From: Rhizobium sp. ZPR4 | GTDB lineage: Bacteria > Pseudomonadota > Alphaproteobacteria > Rhizobiales > Rhizobiaceae | Reading direction: 5' to 3' | Assembly: GCF_040215725.1 (NCBI RefSeq) | Contig: NZ_CP157967.1 | Coordinates: forward strand, 3,194,501 to 3,258,500 | Length of the DNA stretch: 64,000 nucleotides | Shown here: positions 16,916 through 29,219 of the stretch, piece by piece | How positions within the stretch are numbered: the stretch's first letter is position 1 | How the letters are laid out: every line of letters starts with the position of its first letter | The notes under the pieces: generated by a model | What the model was told of the DNA's origin: nothing | Databases searched by the model: none | What the model saw: only the letters and a program-made list of their open reading frames with translations | Program-made: the position numbers and the translations under genes

Positions 16916-19900
16916 TCAGCTTGAGGAAGCCGGAACCGGCGCGGCAGGCTGCGGCTTCGGCGACCATTTCGCATGTAGCTTGGCAAGCATCAGATAGATG
17001 ATCGGCGTCGTATAGAGCGTCAGCACCTGCGAGACGACAAGACCGCCGACGATGGTGATGCCGAGCGGGCGGCGCAGCTCCGAGCCCGGACCGGTCGCGA
17101 TGATCAGCGGAATGGCGCCCATCAAGGCGGCAAGCGTCGTCATCAGGATCGGCCGGAAACGCTTGAGGCATGCCTGATAGATCGCCTCCTCCGAAGACAG
17201 ACCGAGCGTACGCTCGCCCTGCAGCGCAAAATCTACCATCATGATGCCGTTCTTCTTGACGATGCCGATCAAGAGGATGATGCCGATGAAGGCGATGATC
17301 GTTAGTTCGGTACCGCTGATGGCGAGTGCAAGCAGCGCACCGAGGCCGGCAGACGGCAGCGTCGAGATGATCGTCAGCGGATGCGCCAGGCTTTCGTAGA
17401 GAATGCCGAGAACGATATAAACAGTCAGCAATGCCGCCAGCAGCAGCAGCGGCTGGCTGCCGGACGATTGCGTGACGCTCGCCGCATCGCCGGCAAAATC
17501 CGCATGCAGCGTGTCGGGCAGATGCATGTCCAGCACCGCCTTCTGGATGGCATCGTTCGCCACCTGCAGCGGTGTATTGAGCGCCAGATTGTAGGAGATG
17601 GTGACGGAGGGATATTGGCCCTGGTGATTGACCACCAGCGGCGCCAGCGTCCGGTCGATCGACGCCACCGCGCTCAGCGGCACCTGCGTGCCGCCAGACG
17701 CTGGCACGTAGAGCTTGGAAATATCATGCGGATCGAGCGCATAGTTGGGATCCGCCTCCAGCACGACACGATACTGATTGCGCTGCGTATAGATCGTCGA
17801 GATCTGCCGCTGCGCGAAGGCGTTGTTGAGCGCCGAATCGATGGACTCAATGTTGACGCCAAGCTGGGAAGCGAGGCTGCGATCGATATTGACGGTCGCC
17901 TGCAGGCCGTTGGGCTGCCTGTCGGTCGCAACATCGGTCAATCCCGGAAGCGCCTGCAGGCGCTCCAGCAACTTGGGCGCCCATTCCACCAGCTCGTCAT
18001 AGTTCGCGCCCCAGATCGTGAACTGATACTGCGACTGCGACTGGCGGGCGCCGGCCCGGATATCGCCGGGCGAAAACAGGAACGTGCTGAGGCCTGGAAC
18101 AGCCATCAGCTGCTTGCGGAGCCGGTCTATGACCTCGGCCGTCGACGCCCGCTCCGATTCCGGCTTCAGCGAGATATAAAGCTGGCCGCGATTGATGGAA
18201 CTGGAAAAACCGCCGCCGCCGACGGAGGAGCCGAGGCCAGAAACAGCCGGGTCTTTCGAAGCGATATCCGCCGCCTGCTGCTGCAGCTTGACCATGGCGG
18301 GATAGGAGATGTCGGTCGCCGCCTGCGTTCCGCCCTGGATGAAGCCGGTGTCGTCCTGCGGGATGAAGCCCTTCGGAACCTTGACGTAGAGATAGCCCGA
18401 CATGACCACGCAGCCGATGATGACGAGCACCGACAACACTCGGTGATGCAGCACCGCCCGCAGCGTGCGGCCATAAAAGCCGGTAATGGCGCCCAACGTG
18501 CCCTCGACGACGCGGCCGAACAGGCCGGGCCGGGCATCAACATCATGCTGGCGCAGGCGATGGCCGCAGATCATCGGCGTCAGCGTCAGCGACACCAGCG
18601 TCGAAACGACGATGGTGAAGCCGAGCGTCAATGAGAAGGTCTGGAAGAAGCGGCCGACGATGCCGCCCATGAAGAACAGCGGAATGAAGGCGGCGAGCAG
18701 CGACAGGCTGATCGAAACCACCGTGAAGCCGATCTGCTTCGCCCCTTCGAGCGCCGCCCGCATCGGCTTCATGCCGGTTTCGAGATTGGCATAGATATTC
18801 TCGATCATGACGATGGCGTCGTCGACGACGAAGCCGACGGAGACGGCAAGCGCCATCAGCGAGAGATTGTCGATCGACAGCCCGAAGAGCCACATCGCGG
18901 CAAAAGTGCCGGCAAGCGACAGCGGCACGGTGACACCGGCAGCGACAGTCGGCGTCGCGCGCCGCAGGAACACGAAGACGACGGCCATGACCAGGCAGAT
19001 GGTGGCAAGCAGCGTCCACTGCATGTCGTTGACGCTGGCATGGATCGTCGTGGTGCGGTCGGAAAGGATCGATATTTTGACGCCGGCGGGAATGAGCCGC
19101 TGCAGCTCCGGGATCAGCTGCTTGACGCCATCGACGGTGGCGATGACGTTCGCATCCGCCTGCTTGGTGATGTTGAGCAACACGGCCGGCTTGCCGTCAT
19201 ACCAGGCATCCGAGCGGCTGTTGCGCACGCCGGGCTCGACGGTGGCGATATCGGAGAGGCGTACGGCGGTGCCGTCGCCGCTCTGCACGATGATCCGCCC
19301 GTAGGCCTCCGGCGTCCGCAACTGGCTGTTCACGGCGAGGGAGAAAGCTCCTCCGGCTCCATCAATGGAACCGAACGGTCCGAGCACGCTGGCATTGACG
19401 ATCGCCGTGCGGACGGCGTCGAGCGACAGGCCCATGGCCGAGAGCCGATCGGGGTCGAGCCTGACGCGCACCGCCGGCTGATCGGCGCCGCTGACGGTAA
19501 CGCCACCGACGCCATCCACCTGCGAAATGCGCTGCACGACCACCGTGTCGGCCGCATCATAGATGGCGCTCGCAGGAACGTTGTCGGATGTCAGCGCCAG
19601 GATCAGGACGGGTGCCGCGGCCGGGTTGATCTTGCGGAAGGATGGCAATGTCGGCAGATCGCCTGGCAGGTCCGTCGCCGCCGCGTTCAGAGCCGCCTGC
19701 ACATCCTGGGCAGCGCCATCGACGCTGCGCGAGAGATCGAATTGCGCGATGATACTGCTCGACCCGAGCGAGCTGACCGACGTCAATTGCGTGATGCCGG
19801 CAATGGTGCCGAGATGACGTTCGAGCGGCGCCGCGACGCTTGCCGCCATGCTGGCGGGATCGGCGCCTGGACGGCTGGCGGAGACGACGATCGTCGGTAG

Positions 19901-20023
19901 GTCCACGGTCGGCAGGCTCGCGACAGGCAGGAAACGATAGGCAACGATACCAAGGATCATCAGCCCGATCGCCAGAAGCGTCGTCCCGACAGGGCGTTTG
20001 ACGAACGGCTCGGAGATGTTCAT
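16916..20023 (-). CDS. RND efflux pump subunit (MdtC-like)
   Basis: A 1035-residue RND pump starting MNISEPFVKRPVGTTLLAIG, the N-terminal pattern of MdtC/MuxC. The TM4 Asp pair is present (SVGFVVDDAIVMIENIYANL). Its ATG overlaps the stop of the preceding pump gene by 4 bases, so translation is coupled. In the MdtABC model MdtB and MdtC form a heteromeric trimer, and the MdtC-type subunit is thought to bind drug. It is the last gene of the operon, before the shared terminator. Confidence 0.93.
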   Translation of the reverse strand: MNISEPFVKRPVGTTLLAIGLMILGIVAYRFLPVASLPTVDLPTIVVSASRPGADPASMAASVAAPLERHLGTIAGITQLTSVSSLGSSSIIAQFDLSRSVDGAAQDVQAALNAAATDLPGDLPTLPSFRKINPAAAPVLILALTSDNVPASAIYDAADTVVVQRISQVDGVGGVTVSGADQPAVRVRLDPDRLSAMGLSLDAVRTAIVNASVLGPFGSIDGAGGAFSLAVNSQLRTPEAYGRIIVQSGDGTAVRLSDIATVEPGVRNSRSDAWYDGKPAVLLNITKQADANVIATVDGVKQLIPELQRLIPAGVKISILSDRTTTIHASVNDMQWTLLATICLVMAVVFVFLRRATPTVAAGVTVPLSLAGTFAAMWLFGLSIDNLSLMALAVSVGFVVDDAIVMIENIYANLETGMKPMRAALEGAKQIGFTVVSISLSLLAAFIPLFFMGGIVGRFFQTFSLTLGFTIVVSTLVSLTLTPMICGHRLRQHDVDARPGLFGRVVEGTLGAITGFYGRTLRAVLHHRVLSVLVIIGCVVMSGYLYVKVPKGFIPQDDTGFIQGGTQAATDISYPAMVKLQQQAADIASKDPAVSGLGSSVGGGGFSSSINRGQLYISLKPESERASTAEVIDRLRKQLMAVPGLSTFLFSPGDIRAGARQSQSQYQFTIWGANYDELVEWAPKLLERLQALPGLTDVATDRQPNGLQATVNIDRSLASQLGVNIESIDSALNNAFAQRQISTIYTQRNQYRVVLEADPNYALDPHDISKLYVPASGGTQVPLSAVASIDRTLAPLVVNHQGQYPSVTISYNLALNTPLQVANDAIQKAVLDMHLPDTLHADFAGDAASVTQSSGSQPLLLLAALLTVYIVLGILYESLAHPLTIISTLPSAGLGALLALAISGTELTIIAFIGIILLIGIVKKNGIMMVDFALQGERTLGLSSEEAIYQACLKRFRPILMTTLAALMGAIPLIIATGPGSELRRPLGITIVGGLVVSQVLTLYTTPIIYLMLAKLHAKWSPKPQPAAPVPASSS

Positions 20024-23000
20024 GTCTCGCCACCCGCCAAGTCGTTCATCTCAGCGCTTGGCATGCCGCTGGTGCGGCCGACGACCTTGGCGCGCAGGCG
20101 CTCGAAGGCGAGATAGATCACCGGCGTCGTATAAAGCGTCAGGAGCTGCGAGAGCACGAGACCGCCGATGATGGTGATCCCAAGCGGAATGCGCAGCTCG
20201 GCGCCCGTGCCCTGGGCGAGCGCCAGCGGCAGGGCGCCGAAAAGGGCTGCGAGCGTCGTCATCATGATCGGCCGGAAACGCAGGATCGAGGCTTTCAAAA
20301 TGGCCTCGCGCGGCTCGAGACCTTCCTTGCGCTCCGCCTCCAGCGCGAAGTCGATCATCATGATCGCATTCTTCTTGACGATACCCATCAGGAGCACGAT
20401 GCCGATCAGGGCGATGATCGACAGATCCTGCCCGAACAGCATCAGCGCCAGCAGCGCGCCGACGCCGGCCGAAGGCAGCGTCGACAGGATTGTCACGGGA
20501 TGGACGGCGCTCTCATAGAGCAGGCCGAGCACGATATAGATCGTCACGACAGCCGCCAGAATCAGCCAGGGCTCGCCGGCAAGCGACGAGGCGAATTCCT
20601 CGGCATCGCCCGAATACTTGCGCTGGATATTGTCGGGCATGCCGATATCCAGTTCCGCCGCCTTGATCTCAGCGACGGCGTCGCTGAGCGACGCTCCCTT
20701 GGCAAGATCGAAGCTGAGGGTCACGGCCGGGAACTGCTCGTCATGACTGATGACCAGCGGCGCCGTCGTGAAGGTCGCGGTCGTGAAGGCATTCAGCGGC
20801 ACCTGCGTGTCGCTCGCGCCAGCGACATAGAGCTTGTCGAGCGATTTCGGATCCGACTGATATTGCGGTGCCGCCTCGAGGATGACGCGGTACTGGTTGG
20901 CCTGGCCGTAGATCGTCGCGATCTGCCGCTGGCCGAAGGCGTCGTTCAGCGTATCGCTGACAGCCTGCATCGACACGCCGAGCCGTGAGGCAGTCTCGCG
21001 ATTGACATCGACGAAGATACGACCGCCGCCCATTTCAACTTCGGAGGAGACATCGATGAGCTTCGGGCTCTCCTGCAGGCGCTGGGCGAGCTTCTGCGAC
21101 CAATCGACCACTGTGTTCGTGTCCGTGCCCGTCAGGGTATATTGGTAGGGCGCGCGGCTGGCCCTGGTGCTGATCGAGATGTCGCGCACGCTCTGGAAGG
21201 TGACGTGGATGCCGGGCATGCCTGTCACCTCGCCGCGCATCCTGTCGATGATCTGATCGGCGGAGGCGTTGCGCTGGCTGCGCGGCTTCAAGACCAGGCT
21301 GAGATTGCCGGTATTCAGCGTCAGATTGCTGGCGCTGGCGCCAATAACGGAAACCACGCCGCTGACATCCTGATCCTTGCGCAGCCGGTCGGCCACATCA
21401 GCCTGGATCTGCTTCATGGTCTCGAAGGATGTCGTCGGCTCGGCCTCGATGACGGCGGTGATGAGGCCGGTGTCCTGCGCCGGCAAGAAGCCCTTGGGGA
21501 TGACGACATAGAGCGCGATCGTCGCTATCAGCGTCAGCACCGTGATAACGAGCATCAGCGCACTGCGATCCACGGCCCAGACGAGGCTGCGCCGATAGCC
21601 TTCGATCATCCAGTCCGTGAAGCGGTCGGCACCGGCCAGGAAGCCGCCTTCACGCTCCTTGGGCTTGCGCAGGATGCGCGCGCACATCATCGGCGTCAGC
21701 GTCAACGAAACGATCGCCGACACGACCACGGCGATGGTCAGCGTCAGCGCGAATTCGCGGAACATGCGCCCGACAATACCGGTCATGAAGAGCAGCGGAA
21801 TGAAGACGGCAACCAGCGAGACCGTCAGCGAAATGATCGTGAAGCCGATCTCGCCGGCGCCCTTCAGCGCCGCCTGCATCGGATGTTCGCCCTCCTCGAT
21901 ATGGCGGGCGATATTCTCGATCATGACGATGGCGTCGTCGACGACGAAGCCGGTGCCGATGGTCAGCGCCATGAGCGAGAGATTGTCGAGGCTGAAGCCG
22001 GCGAACCACATGACGCCGAAGGTCGCGATCAGCGACAGCGGCAGCGCCACGCCGGCAATGAAGGTTGCCGTCATCGTCCGCAGGAACAACAGCACCACGA
22101 GGATGACGAGACCGATGCTGATGACCAGCGTCCATTGCACGTCATGGATCGAGGCCCGGATCGTCTCGGTGCGGTCGTTGACGATATCAAGGGAAACGCC
22201 GGCCGGCATGGCTTGCTTCAGCTTCGGAATCTGCTTCAGCACATTCTCGACCGTCTGGATGACGTTGGCGCCTGGCTGGCGCATGATATCGAGAATGACG
22301 GCGGGCTGGCCCTGATACCAGGCGCCGACGCGATTGTTCTCCAGCCCCTCGACGACCGTTGCGACGTCCTTCAATTGCACCGGCGCACTATTGCGATAGG
22401 CGATGATGACGGATCTGTAGACATTGGGATCGACGATCTGGTCGTTGGCCGCGAGCGTGAAGCTCTGCTGCGTGCCGTCGAGCGAGCCCTTGGCGCCGGC
22501 AACGCTGGCATTGGTGATAGCCGACCGGATATCTTCCAGAGCGAGCCCATAGGAGGCGAGGCGAGGCAGGTCCACCTGGATGCGGATGGCCGGCTTGACG
22601 CCGCCCTGGATGTTGACGTCACCAACCCCCGACACTTCGCTCAGGCGCTGGGCCATCATCGTATCGGCGAAATCGCTGAGCTCGCGGATCGAATAGCTGT
22701 TGGAACGCAGGGCCAGCGTCACAATCGGCGTATCGGCCGGGTTCACCTTCGAATAGGTCGGCGGATAGGGAAGCGTGCGCGGCAAGGTCGAGCCGGCTGC
22801 GTTGATCGCCGCCTGAACATCCTGCGCGGCGCCATCGATATCGCGACCGAGGTCGAATTGCAGCGTAATCCGGCTGATGCCGAAGGCGCTCGACGAGGTC
22901 ATGGAGGCGAGCGACGGGATCTGTCCGAGCGGTCGCTCCAGAGGTGCCGTCACCAGCGCCGCCATCGTGTCGGGATCGGCGCCTGGAAGCTGCGTCGTCA

Positions 23001-23139
23001 CCTGGATCGTCGGAAAATCCACCTGCGGCAACGGCGCGACCGGCAGGAACAGGAAGCCGAGAATGCCGCCCAACAAAACCGCTACCCCGAGAAGCGAGGT
23101 GGCGATCGGCCTGGAGATGAAGAGCGACGAGACGTTCAT
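20020..23139 (-). CDS. RND efflux pump subunit (MdtB-like)
   Basis: A 1039-residue RND pump, N-terminus MNVSSLFISRPIATSLLGVA typical of MdtB/MuxB. The Asp pair in TM4 is intact (GTGFVVDDAIVMIENIARHI). It overlaps the adaptor gene by 4 bases and the next pump gene by 4 bases. It is related to the following pump (same TM4 region and loop motifs such as TLPSAGVGALLAL) but clearly diverged, as expected of B/C partners and not of a recent duplication. Confidence 0.93.
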   Translation of the reverse strand: MNVSSLFISRPIATSLLGVAVLLGGILGFLFLPVAPLPQVDFPTIQVTTQLPGADPDTMAALVTAPLERPLGQIPSLASMTSSSAFGISRITLQFDLGRDIDGAAQDVQAAINAAGSTLPRTLPYPPTYSKVNPADTPIVTLALRSNSYSIRELSDFADTMMAQRLSEVSGVGDVNIQGGVKPAIRIQVDLPRLASYGLALEDIRSAITNASVAGAKGSLDGTQQSFTLAANDQIVDPNVYRSVIIAYRNSAPVQLKDVATVVEGLENNRVGAWYQGQPAVILDIMRQPGANVIQTVENVLKQIPKLKQAMPAGVSLDIVNDRTETIRASIHDVQWTLVISIGLVILVVLLFLRTMTATFIAGVALPLSLIATFGVMWFAGFSLDNLSLMALTIGTGFVVDDAIVMIENIARHIEEGEHPMQAALKGAGEIGFTIISLTVSLVAVFIPLLFMTGIVGRMFREFALTLTIAVVVSAIVSLTLTPMMCARILRKPKEREGGFLAGADRFTDWMIEGYRRSLVWAVDRSALMLVITVLTLIATIALYVVIPKGFLPAQDTGLITAVIEAEPTTSFETMKQIQADVADRLRKDQDVSGVVSVIGASASNLTLNTGNLSLVLKPRSQRNASADQIIDRMRGEVTGMPGIHVTFQSVRDISISTRASRAPYQYTLTGTDTNTVVDWSQKLAQRLQESPKLIDVSSEVEMGGGRIFVDVNRETASRLGVSMQAVSDTLNDAFGQRQIATIYGQANQYRVILEAAPQYQSDPKSLDKLYVAGASDTQVPLNAFTTATFTTAPLVISHDEQFPAVTLSFDLAKGASLSDAVAEIKAAELDIGMPDNIQRKYSGDAEEFASSLAGEPWLILAAVVTIYIVLGLLYESAVHPVTILSTLPSAGVGALLALMLFGQDLSIIALIGIVLLMGIVKKNAIMMIDFALEAERKEGLEPREAILKASILRFRPIMMTTLAALFGALPLALAQGTGAELRIPLGITIIGGLVLSQLLTLYTTPVIYLAFERLRAKVVGRTSGMPSAEMNDLAGGET

Positions 23140-24632
23140 TGTTGCTGTGTCGGCGCGGCGGAGGAATTGTTGGAGGCCGAGCCGTTGCCCGTATCCGCAC
23201 CTTGCGCGCCACCGGCGGCAGGCTGACCATCCTGGCCGCGATGGCCATTGTGACCGCCGGCACCGCCCTGACCACCTTGACCACCCTGGCCATTGTGGCG
23301 GCGATGCGGGCGTTCGCTCGCATTTGCAGTACCAGCGCCGCTATTCTGCGAGTCGTTTTCAGCGACCGGCTGCCCGTTGTTGTCGGTTGAGGGAGCAGCC
23401 GGCGACGCCTGATCCGGATTGGCCGAAATCTGCACCTTCGATCCATTCTGAAGCCGCGCGAAGCCTGTTGTCACCACCTTGTCGCCAGGCGAGACGCCAT
23501 CGGCGATGACGGCGAGCGTATCGTCCTGCTGGCGCACCTTCACCGGCTTCATCGCAACGGTCTGATCCTGGCCGATGATATAGACGAAGGTGCCGTTCGG
23601 TCCGCGCTGCACGGCACCGCTCGGAATGACGGTGACGCCCTTCAGCGTCTCGACGAGCAGGCGGGCATTAACGAAGGCGCCGGGCCACAGCGCCAGCTTG
23701 TCGTTGGGGAAATTCGCCTTCAGCTTGACCGTGCCGGTGGTGGGATCCACCTGATTGTCGACAACGCCAAGCGAACCATTATCGACCACCGTCTCGCCAT
23801 CATTGCCCATGGCCTGAACGGCAAGCGTCCCAGCCGCACTTGCCGCGTTGATGCGGGCAAGCTGCTGCTGCGGAATGGAAAACAGCACGGAGATCGGCTT
23901 GATCTGCGAGAGCGTCACGATACCGGTCGTGTCGGACGAGCTGACGAGATTGCCGACATCGACGTTGCGAATGCCGGTGCGCCCATCGAAGGCCGCTCTG
24001 ATCGTCGTATAATCGAGTGTTGCCTGCGCACTTTCGATGGACGCCACGTCCACCTGGACCTGCGCGGTATATTGCGCCACCAATGACGTCTGCGTGTCGA
24101 CCTGCTGCTGTGTGCCGGAGGCGCTCTTCACCATCAGCTGATAGCGGACGAGATCGCGCTGGGCGCCCGCGAGCAAGGCTTCATCCTGCGCCTTCTTGGC
24201 GATTGCCTGGTCGAGCTGTGCCTTATAGACGGAATCGTCGATACGGGCGATGATGTCGCCCTTCTTGATATCCTGGCCCTCGACGAAATTGATTTCGACG
24301 ATTCGTCCATTGACCTGCGCACGCACCGTCACGGTATTCAGCGCCTTCACCGAACCCACGCCATTGATGTAGACAGGCACGTCCGCCGTCGTCGCATCGG
24401 CAGCCAGCACAGGAACCGGCCCGCTGAACTGCGACATGCTGCGCCGTCCGCCACCGCCCTGCCCCTGGCCGCCACGGCGTCCACCCTGGGCTTGCTCCCC
24501 GGGTGCAGCAGCGTTCTGATAGCCAAGCAGCTTTTCTGCCGGCGCAAGCCAACGATCGCGGGTCGCATAGGCACCGTATCCCACAGCGCCGATTACCGCC
24601 AGCCACACCACGACCCGAAATGTCCGAGCCAT
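23136..24632 (-). CDS. RND membrane-fusion protein (MdtA-like) with Gly/His-rich tail
   Basis: A 498-residue adaptor. An N-terminal signal anchor (MARTFRVVVWLAVIGAVGYG) is followed by a low-complexity Gly/Arg/Gln linker (about residues 50-66). Lipoyl halves (VRAQVNGRIVEINFVEGQDI; LDYTTIRAAFDGRTGIRNVD), coiled-coil hairpin and beta-barrel follow. The last 90 residues are mostly Gly, Gln, His, Asn and Arg, with repeated GGQG and HNG/HRG units, unusual for an adaptor. The ATG at 24632 follows GAGGAAAGG; an in-frame TTG at 24650 overlaps that site and is rejected. First gene of a three-gene operon. Confidence 0.92.
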   Translation of the reverse strand: MARTFRVVVWLAVIGAVGYGAYATRDRWLAPAEKLLGYQNAAAPGEQAQGGRRGGQGQGGGGRRSMSQFSGPVPVLAADATTADVPVYINGVGSVKALNTVTVRAQVNGRIVEINFVEGQDIKKGDIIARIDDSVYKAQLDQAIAKKAQDEALLAGAQRDLVRYQLMVKSASGTQQQVDTQTSLVAQYTAQVQVDVASIESAQATLDYTTIRAAFDGRTGIRNVDVGNLVSSSDTTGIVTLSQIKPISVLFSIPQQQLARINAASAAGTLAVQAMGNDGETVVDNGSLGVVDNQVDPTTGTVKLKANFPNDKLALWPGAFVNARLLVETLKGVTVIPSGAVQRGPNGTFVYIIGQDQTVAMKPVKVRQQDDTLAVIADGVSPGDKVVTTGFARLQNGSKVQISANPDQASPAAPSTDNNGQPVAENDSQNSGAGTANASERPHRRHNGQGGQGGQGGAGGHNGHRGQDGQPAAGGAQGADTGNGSASNNSSAAPTQQQ

Positions 24633-24844
24633 CCAAACACCTTTCCTCAAGACCTCGGGCGATCTCTGACCCCCGAAACTGACGGCGCGACTTTAGCTTG
24701 CATCATGCCGATTAGGAATTTGGTATAGCCATTAAATTTTGTCCATTTTAGCGCCACTTAGCGTAACAAACTGTAATATTGGACGAAAACCAGGGTTGTG
24801 GTTGCAAGGCGGCCGCACCTACCCGCAGCAGCCGTTTCGACAGC

Positions 24845-25954
24845 TCAAAGTACGCCCCATCCGCGATAGCGGCCACGGCCGGTCATTTCGCGCAGGCCGA
24901 GTTCGGACACCAGGTTGAGCGCGCCCCTGGAGGTGACGCCGACATGGCGCGCGATCATCTTCGCCGAAACGATCGGCCGCGACAGCACGATATCGATCAC
25001 CTCGGGCAGGCTGCTGTTCGATCGCCGATCCTTGAGCCGCAATTCCATCTGCAGCCTAGCGAGAGACAGGCGATCCAGCTCCTTCAGCCCGGAATCGGCC
25101 GAGAGCGCCATGGCCTCCAGAAAGGCTATCAGCCGCGTGATGCGATCCGGCGCGCGCCGACGATCGTGCCGGACGGCCTTCAGGCCGACATTCAGGCAGA
25201 AGAGATGCGACGTGACCTTGCCGCGGCTGCGCAGATAGGCGCTGACCAGCAAGCCGCCGAGCCAGTGCTGCCGCCGCAGCGGCTCGATCCGCTCCCAGGC
25301 ATCGAAGAGCACCGCCGCGCCGAGAGCCGCCGGCAGCAGATCCGCCTCGCGGATGACGGCGCGCCAGCTCTCCAGCCGCTCGTCCTCATCCCAATCCTCA
25401 TCACGGATGAGTGCGAGGGGATCGTCAACATCAACGGTTGGCTGCCGGGCTTCCAGAATGCCGCCATTCAGGATCTTGTCGGATCGAGCGAGGATGGCGT
25501 CGATCTCGGCAAAATCGACACCGAAATCGTCCTCTTCGCTCTCCGGCTCGTCGAGTTCCATAGTTTCTGCAGGCGTCGAGCGCGGCACAATCGCGTCCTC
25601 GGCCTCGCCGACGTCACCGCGCAGCACGGCAAGACCGGCCGCCTCCAGGCCCCAGGAGGGATCGGCGGTCCAGAGGCGCCGCCGGCTGCGCAGCACCGCG
25701 TGGGCGATGGTCAGTTCATGCGTCGGGGTGCGCGTATCCATGCGCGCATCGTGCAGGACGAGATCCTCCACATGCACCAGTTCGCCGCCGACCCAAAGCG
25801 CGCCGGCGGCATCGAAAAAGTGCCCGCGCTCGCGAAAGCCATCCGCCACCGCGTGCCTGAGGACACGCTCATCCAGCCGCGCCAGCATATCTTCCGCCTT
25901 GACGATGGCAGGCAGAAGCGTGGCAAGGGGGAGCGCGGTCAGATCATATCGCAT
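24845..25954 (-). CDS. RHE_PE00001-type protein (DUF1612 plus HTH_13)
   Basis: A 369-residue protein of a family largely restricted to rhizobia. The N-terminal two thirds match DUF1612 as I remember it ([20 protein letters not shown], then an acidic linker near residues 140-165). The C-terminus reads as a helix-turn-helix ([30 protein letters not shown]) ending in GRYRGWGVL. It is thought to be DNA-binding; the function is unknown, and relatives are frequent on rhizobial plasmids. ATG at 25954 is preferred to the GTG three codons upstream. It is divergent from the copper ATPase gene, with 170 bases between. Confidence 0.75.
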   Translation of the reverse strand: MRYDLTALPLATLLPAIVKAEDMLARLDERVLRHAVADGFRERGHFFDAAGALWVGGELVHVEDLVLHDARMDTRTPTHELTIAHAVLRSRRRLWTADPSWGLEAAGLAVLRGDVGEAEDAIVPRSTPAETMELDEPESEEDDFGVDFAEIDAILARSDKILNGGILEARQPTVDVDDPLALIRDEDWDEDERLESWRAVIREADLLPAALGAAVLFDAWERIEPLRRQHWLGGLLVSAYLRSRGKVTSHLFCLNVGLKAVRHDRRRAPDRITRLIAFLEAMALSADSGLKELDRLSLARLQMELRLKDRRSNSSLPEVIDIVLSRPIVSAKMIARHVGVTSRGALNLVSELGLREMTGRGRYRGWGVL

Positions 25955-26059
25955 TGGAATCACTTCATTGCATCGATCTTACGGAACTTATCATTGCGCT
26001 CTTAAGGGGGATAGGAAGGAGGCCCTGTGAACTGTGGATGGCAATCACTATTTTTCGTC

Positions 26060-26092
26060 TTGACCTTCCAGCGATAGGAAGGTTGATAAAAT
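26060..26092 (+). promoter_or_regulatory. CueR/HmrR-type copper-responsive promoter
   Basis: TTGACC (26060) and GATAAA (26085) are separated by 19 bases, the over-long spacer used by MerR-family activators. Inside the spacer region is the perfect dyad ACCTTCC-AGCGATA-GGAAGGT (26063-26083), which has the same arms and 7-base gap as the E. coli copA CueR operator. It lies 33 bases upstream of the copper ATPase start. The sequence match is direct; the regulator is not encoded in the window. Confidence 0.85.
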
Positions 26093-26124
26093 CATCCGAC
26101 GCCTCTCAGGCACGGGAGTATGAC

Positions 26125-28632
<2,508 letters not shown>

Positions 28633-28707
28633 TGCGATGCCGGAATATTGGACACAACAAATGGCCGATGCCAGTATCCGTATCCGAAACAAGACAACGG
28701 ATCTGGC

Positions 28708-28998
28708 ATGAATAGGGATCACTTTCAGCTGAAGCGACGGAGCGATGATCTGGCCTATACGTTTCATCGCAAACAGTTGCCCGACGGAAAGATCGGCTAC
28801 AGGCGCGAGGACGCCGATCTCTGGATCAGGTTTCAAGGTGGCTTCGGTTGGGGCGCTTGGGATGATGAAGACGGAGCCTTGCTCGGCAGGCCGTGGAACG
28901 TGCCGCTTCCGGAACAAGACGCCGATTATCCGCCGGAATGCGAGTGGGTGAGCAAGAAGGGCGCGAAATCCTACGTCTACGAACTGGTCTATATTTAG
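28708..28998 (+). CDS. Small basic/aromatic protein, unknown function
   Basis: A 96-residue protein beginning MNRDHFQLKRRSDDLAYTFH, rich in Trp, Tyr, Asp and Glu, with no signal peptide or membrane helix. The ribosome site is weak (GGAT), so the start is uncertain; an in-frame TTG at 28648 would add 20 residues. Codon use resembles its neighbours. I do not recognise a family. It stands 75 bases after the copper ATPase gene and may be co-transcribed. Confidence 0.55.
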   Translation: MNRDHFQLKRRSDDLAYTFHRKQLPDGKIGYRREDADLWIRFQGGFGWGAWDDEDGALLGRPWNVPLPEQDADYPPECEWVSKKGAKSYVYELVYI

Positions 28999-29037
28999 CA
29001 GCATGGAGAGGGCGTGCCACGTTGCCCCTCACCCCAG

Positions 29038-29063
29038 CCCTCTCCCCGCCTGCGGGGAGAGGG
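29038..29063. repeat. Palindromic repeat, CCCTCTCCCCGC core
   Basis: CCCTCTCCCCGC, loop CT, then the perfect reverse complement GCGGGGAGAGGG, preceded by GCCCCTCACCCCAG. It is the same core as the palindrome at 5288. It lies between converging genes and may act as a terminator. Confidence 0.75.
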
Positions 29064-29120
29064 AGTCTCAGTCGATAGCCTACGATCTTTTACGCAAATT
29101 CGCAGCCTTGCACGGCCGTC

Positions 29121-29148
29121 CCTTCTCCTCGCATGAGCGGGGAGAAGG
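29121..29148. repeat. Palindromic repeat, second unit
   Basis: CCTTCTCCTCGC, loop ATGA, GCGGGGAGAAGG (one mismatch), followed by CTAGGATGAGGGGC, which mirrors the GCCCCTCACC flank of the unit at 29038. The two units together (about 29023-29163) look like one compound intergenic element. Confidence 0.7.
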
Positions 29149-29219
29149 CTAGGATGAGGGGCCATGCCCGCAGGCGCGGCGTCAATAGGCGTGCCTGACC
29201 AGCCCCTATATCGCTAGAG

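Noticed and set aside
16916..23139. The two adjacent RND pumps as a recent tandem duplication
   Set aside because: They are clearly diverged throughout and match the ancient MdtB/MdtC partner arrangement.
21142..23226. A 694-codon plus-strand open frame opposite the MdtB-like pump
   Set aside because: It is antisense to a clear RND gene, and its product is Asp/Arg/His/Gly-rich without domains, as expected from GC-rich shadow frames.
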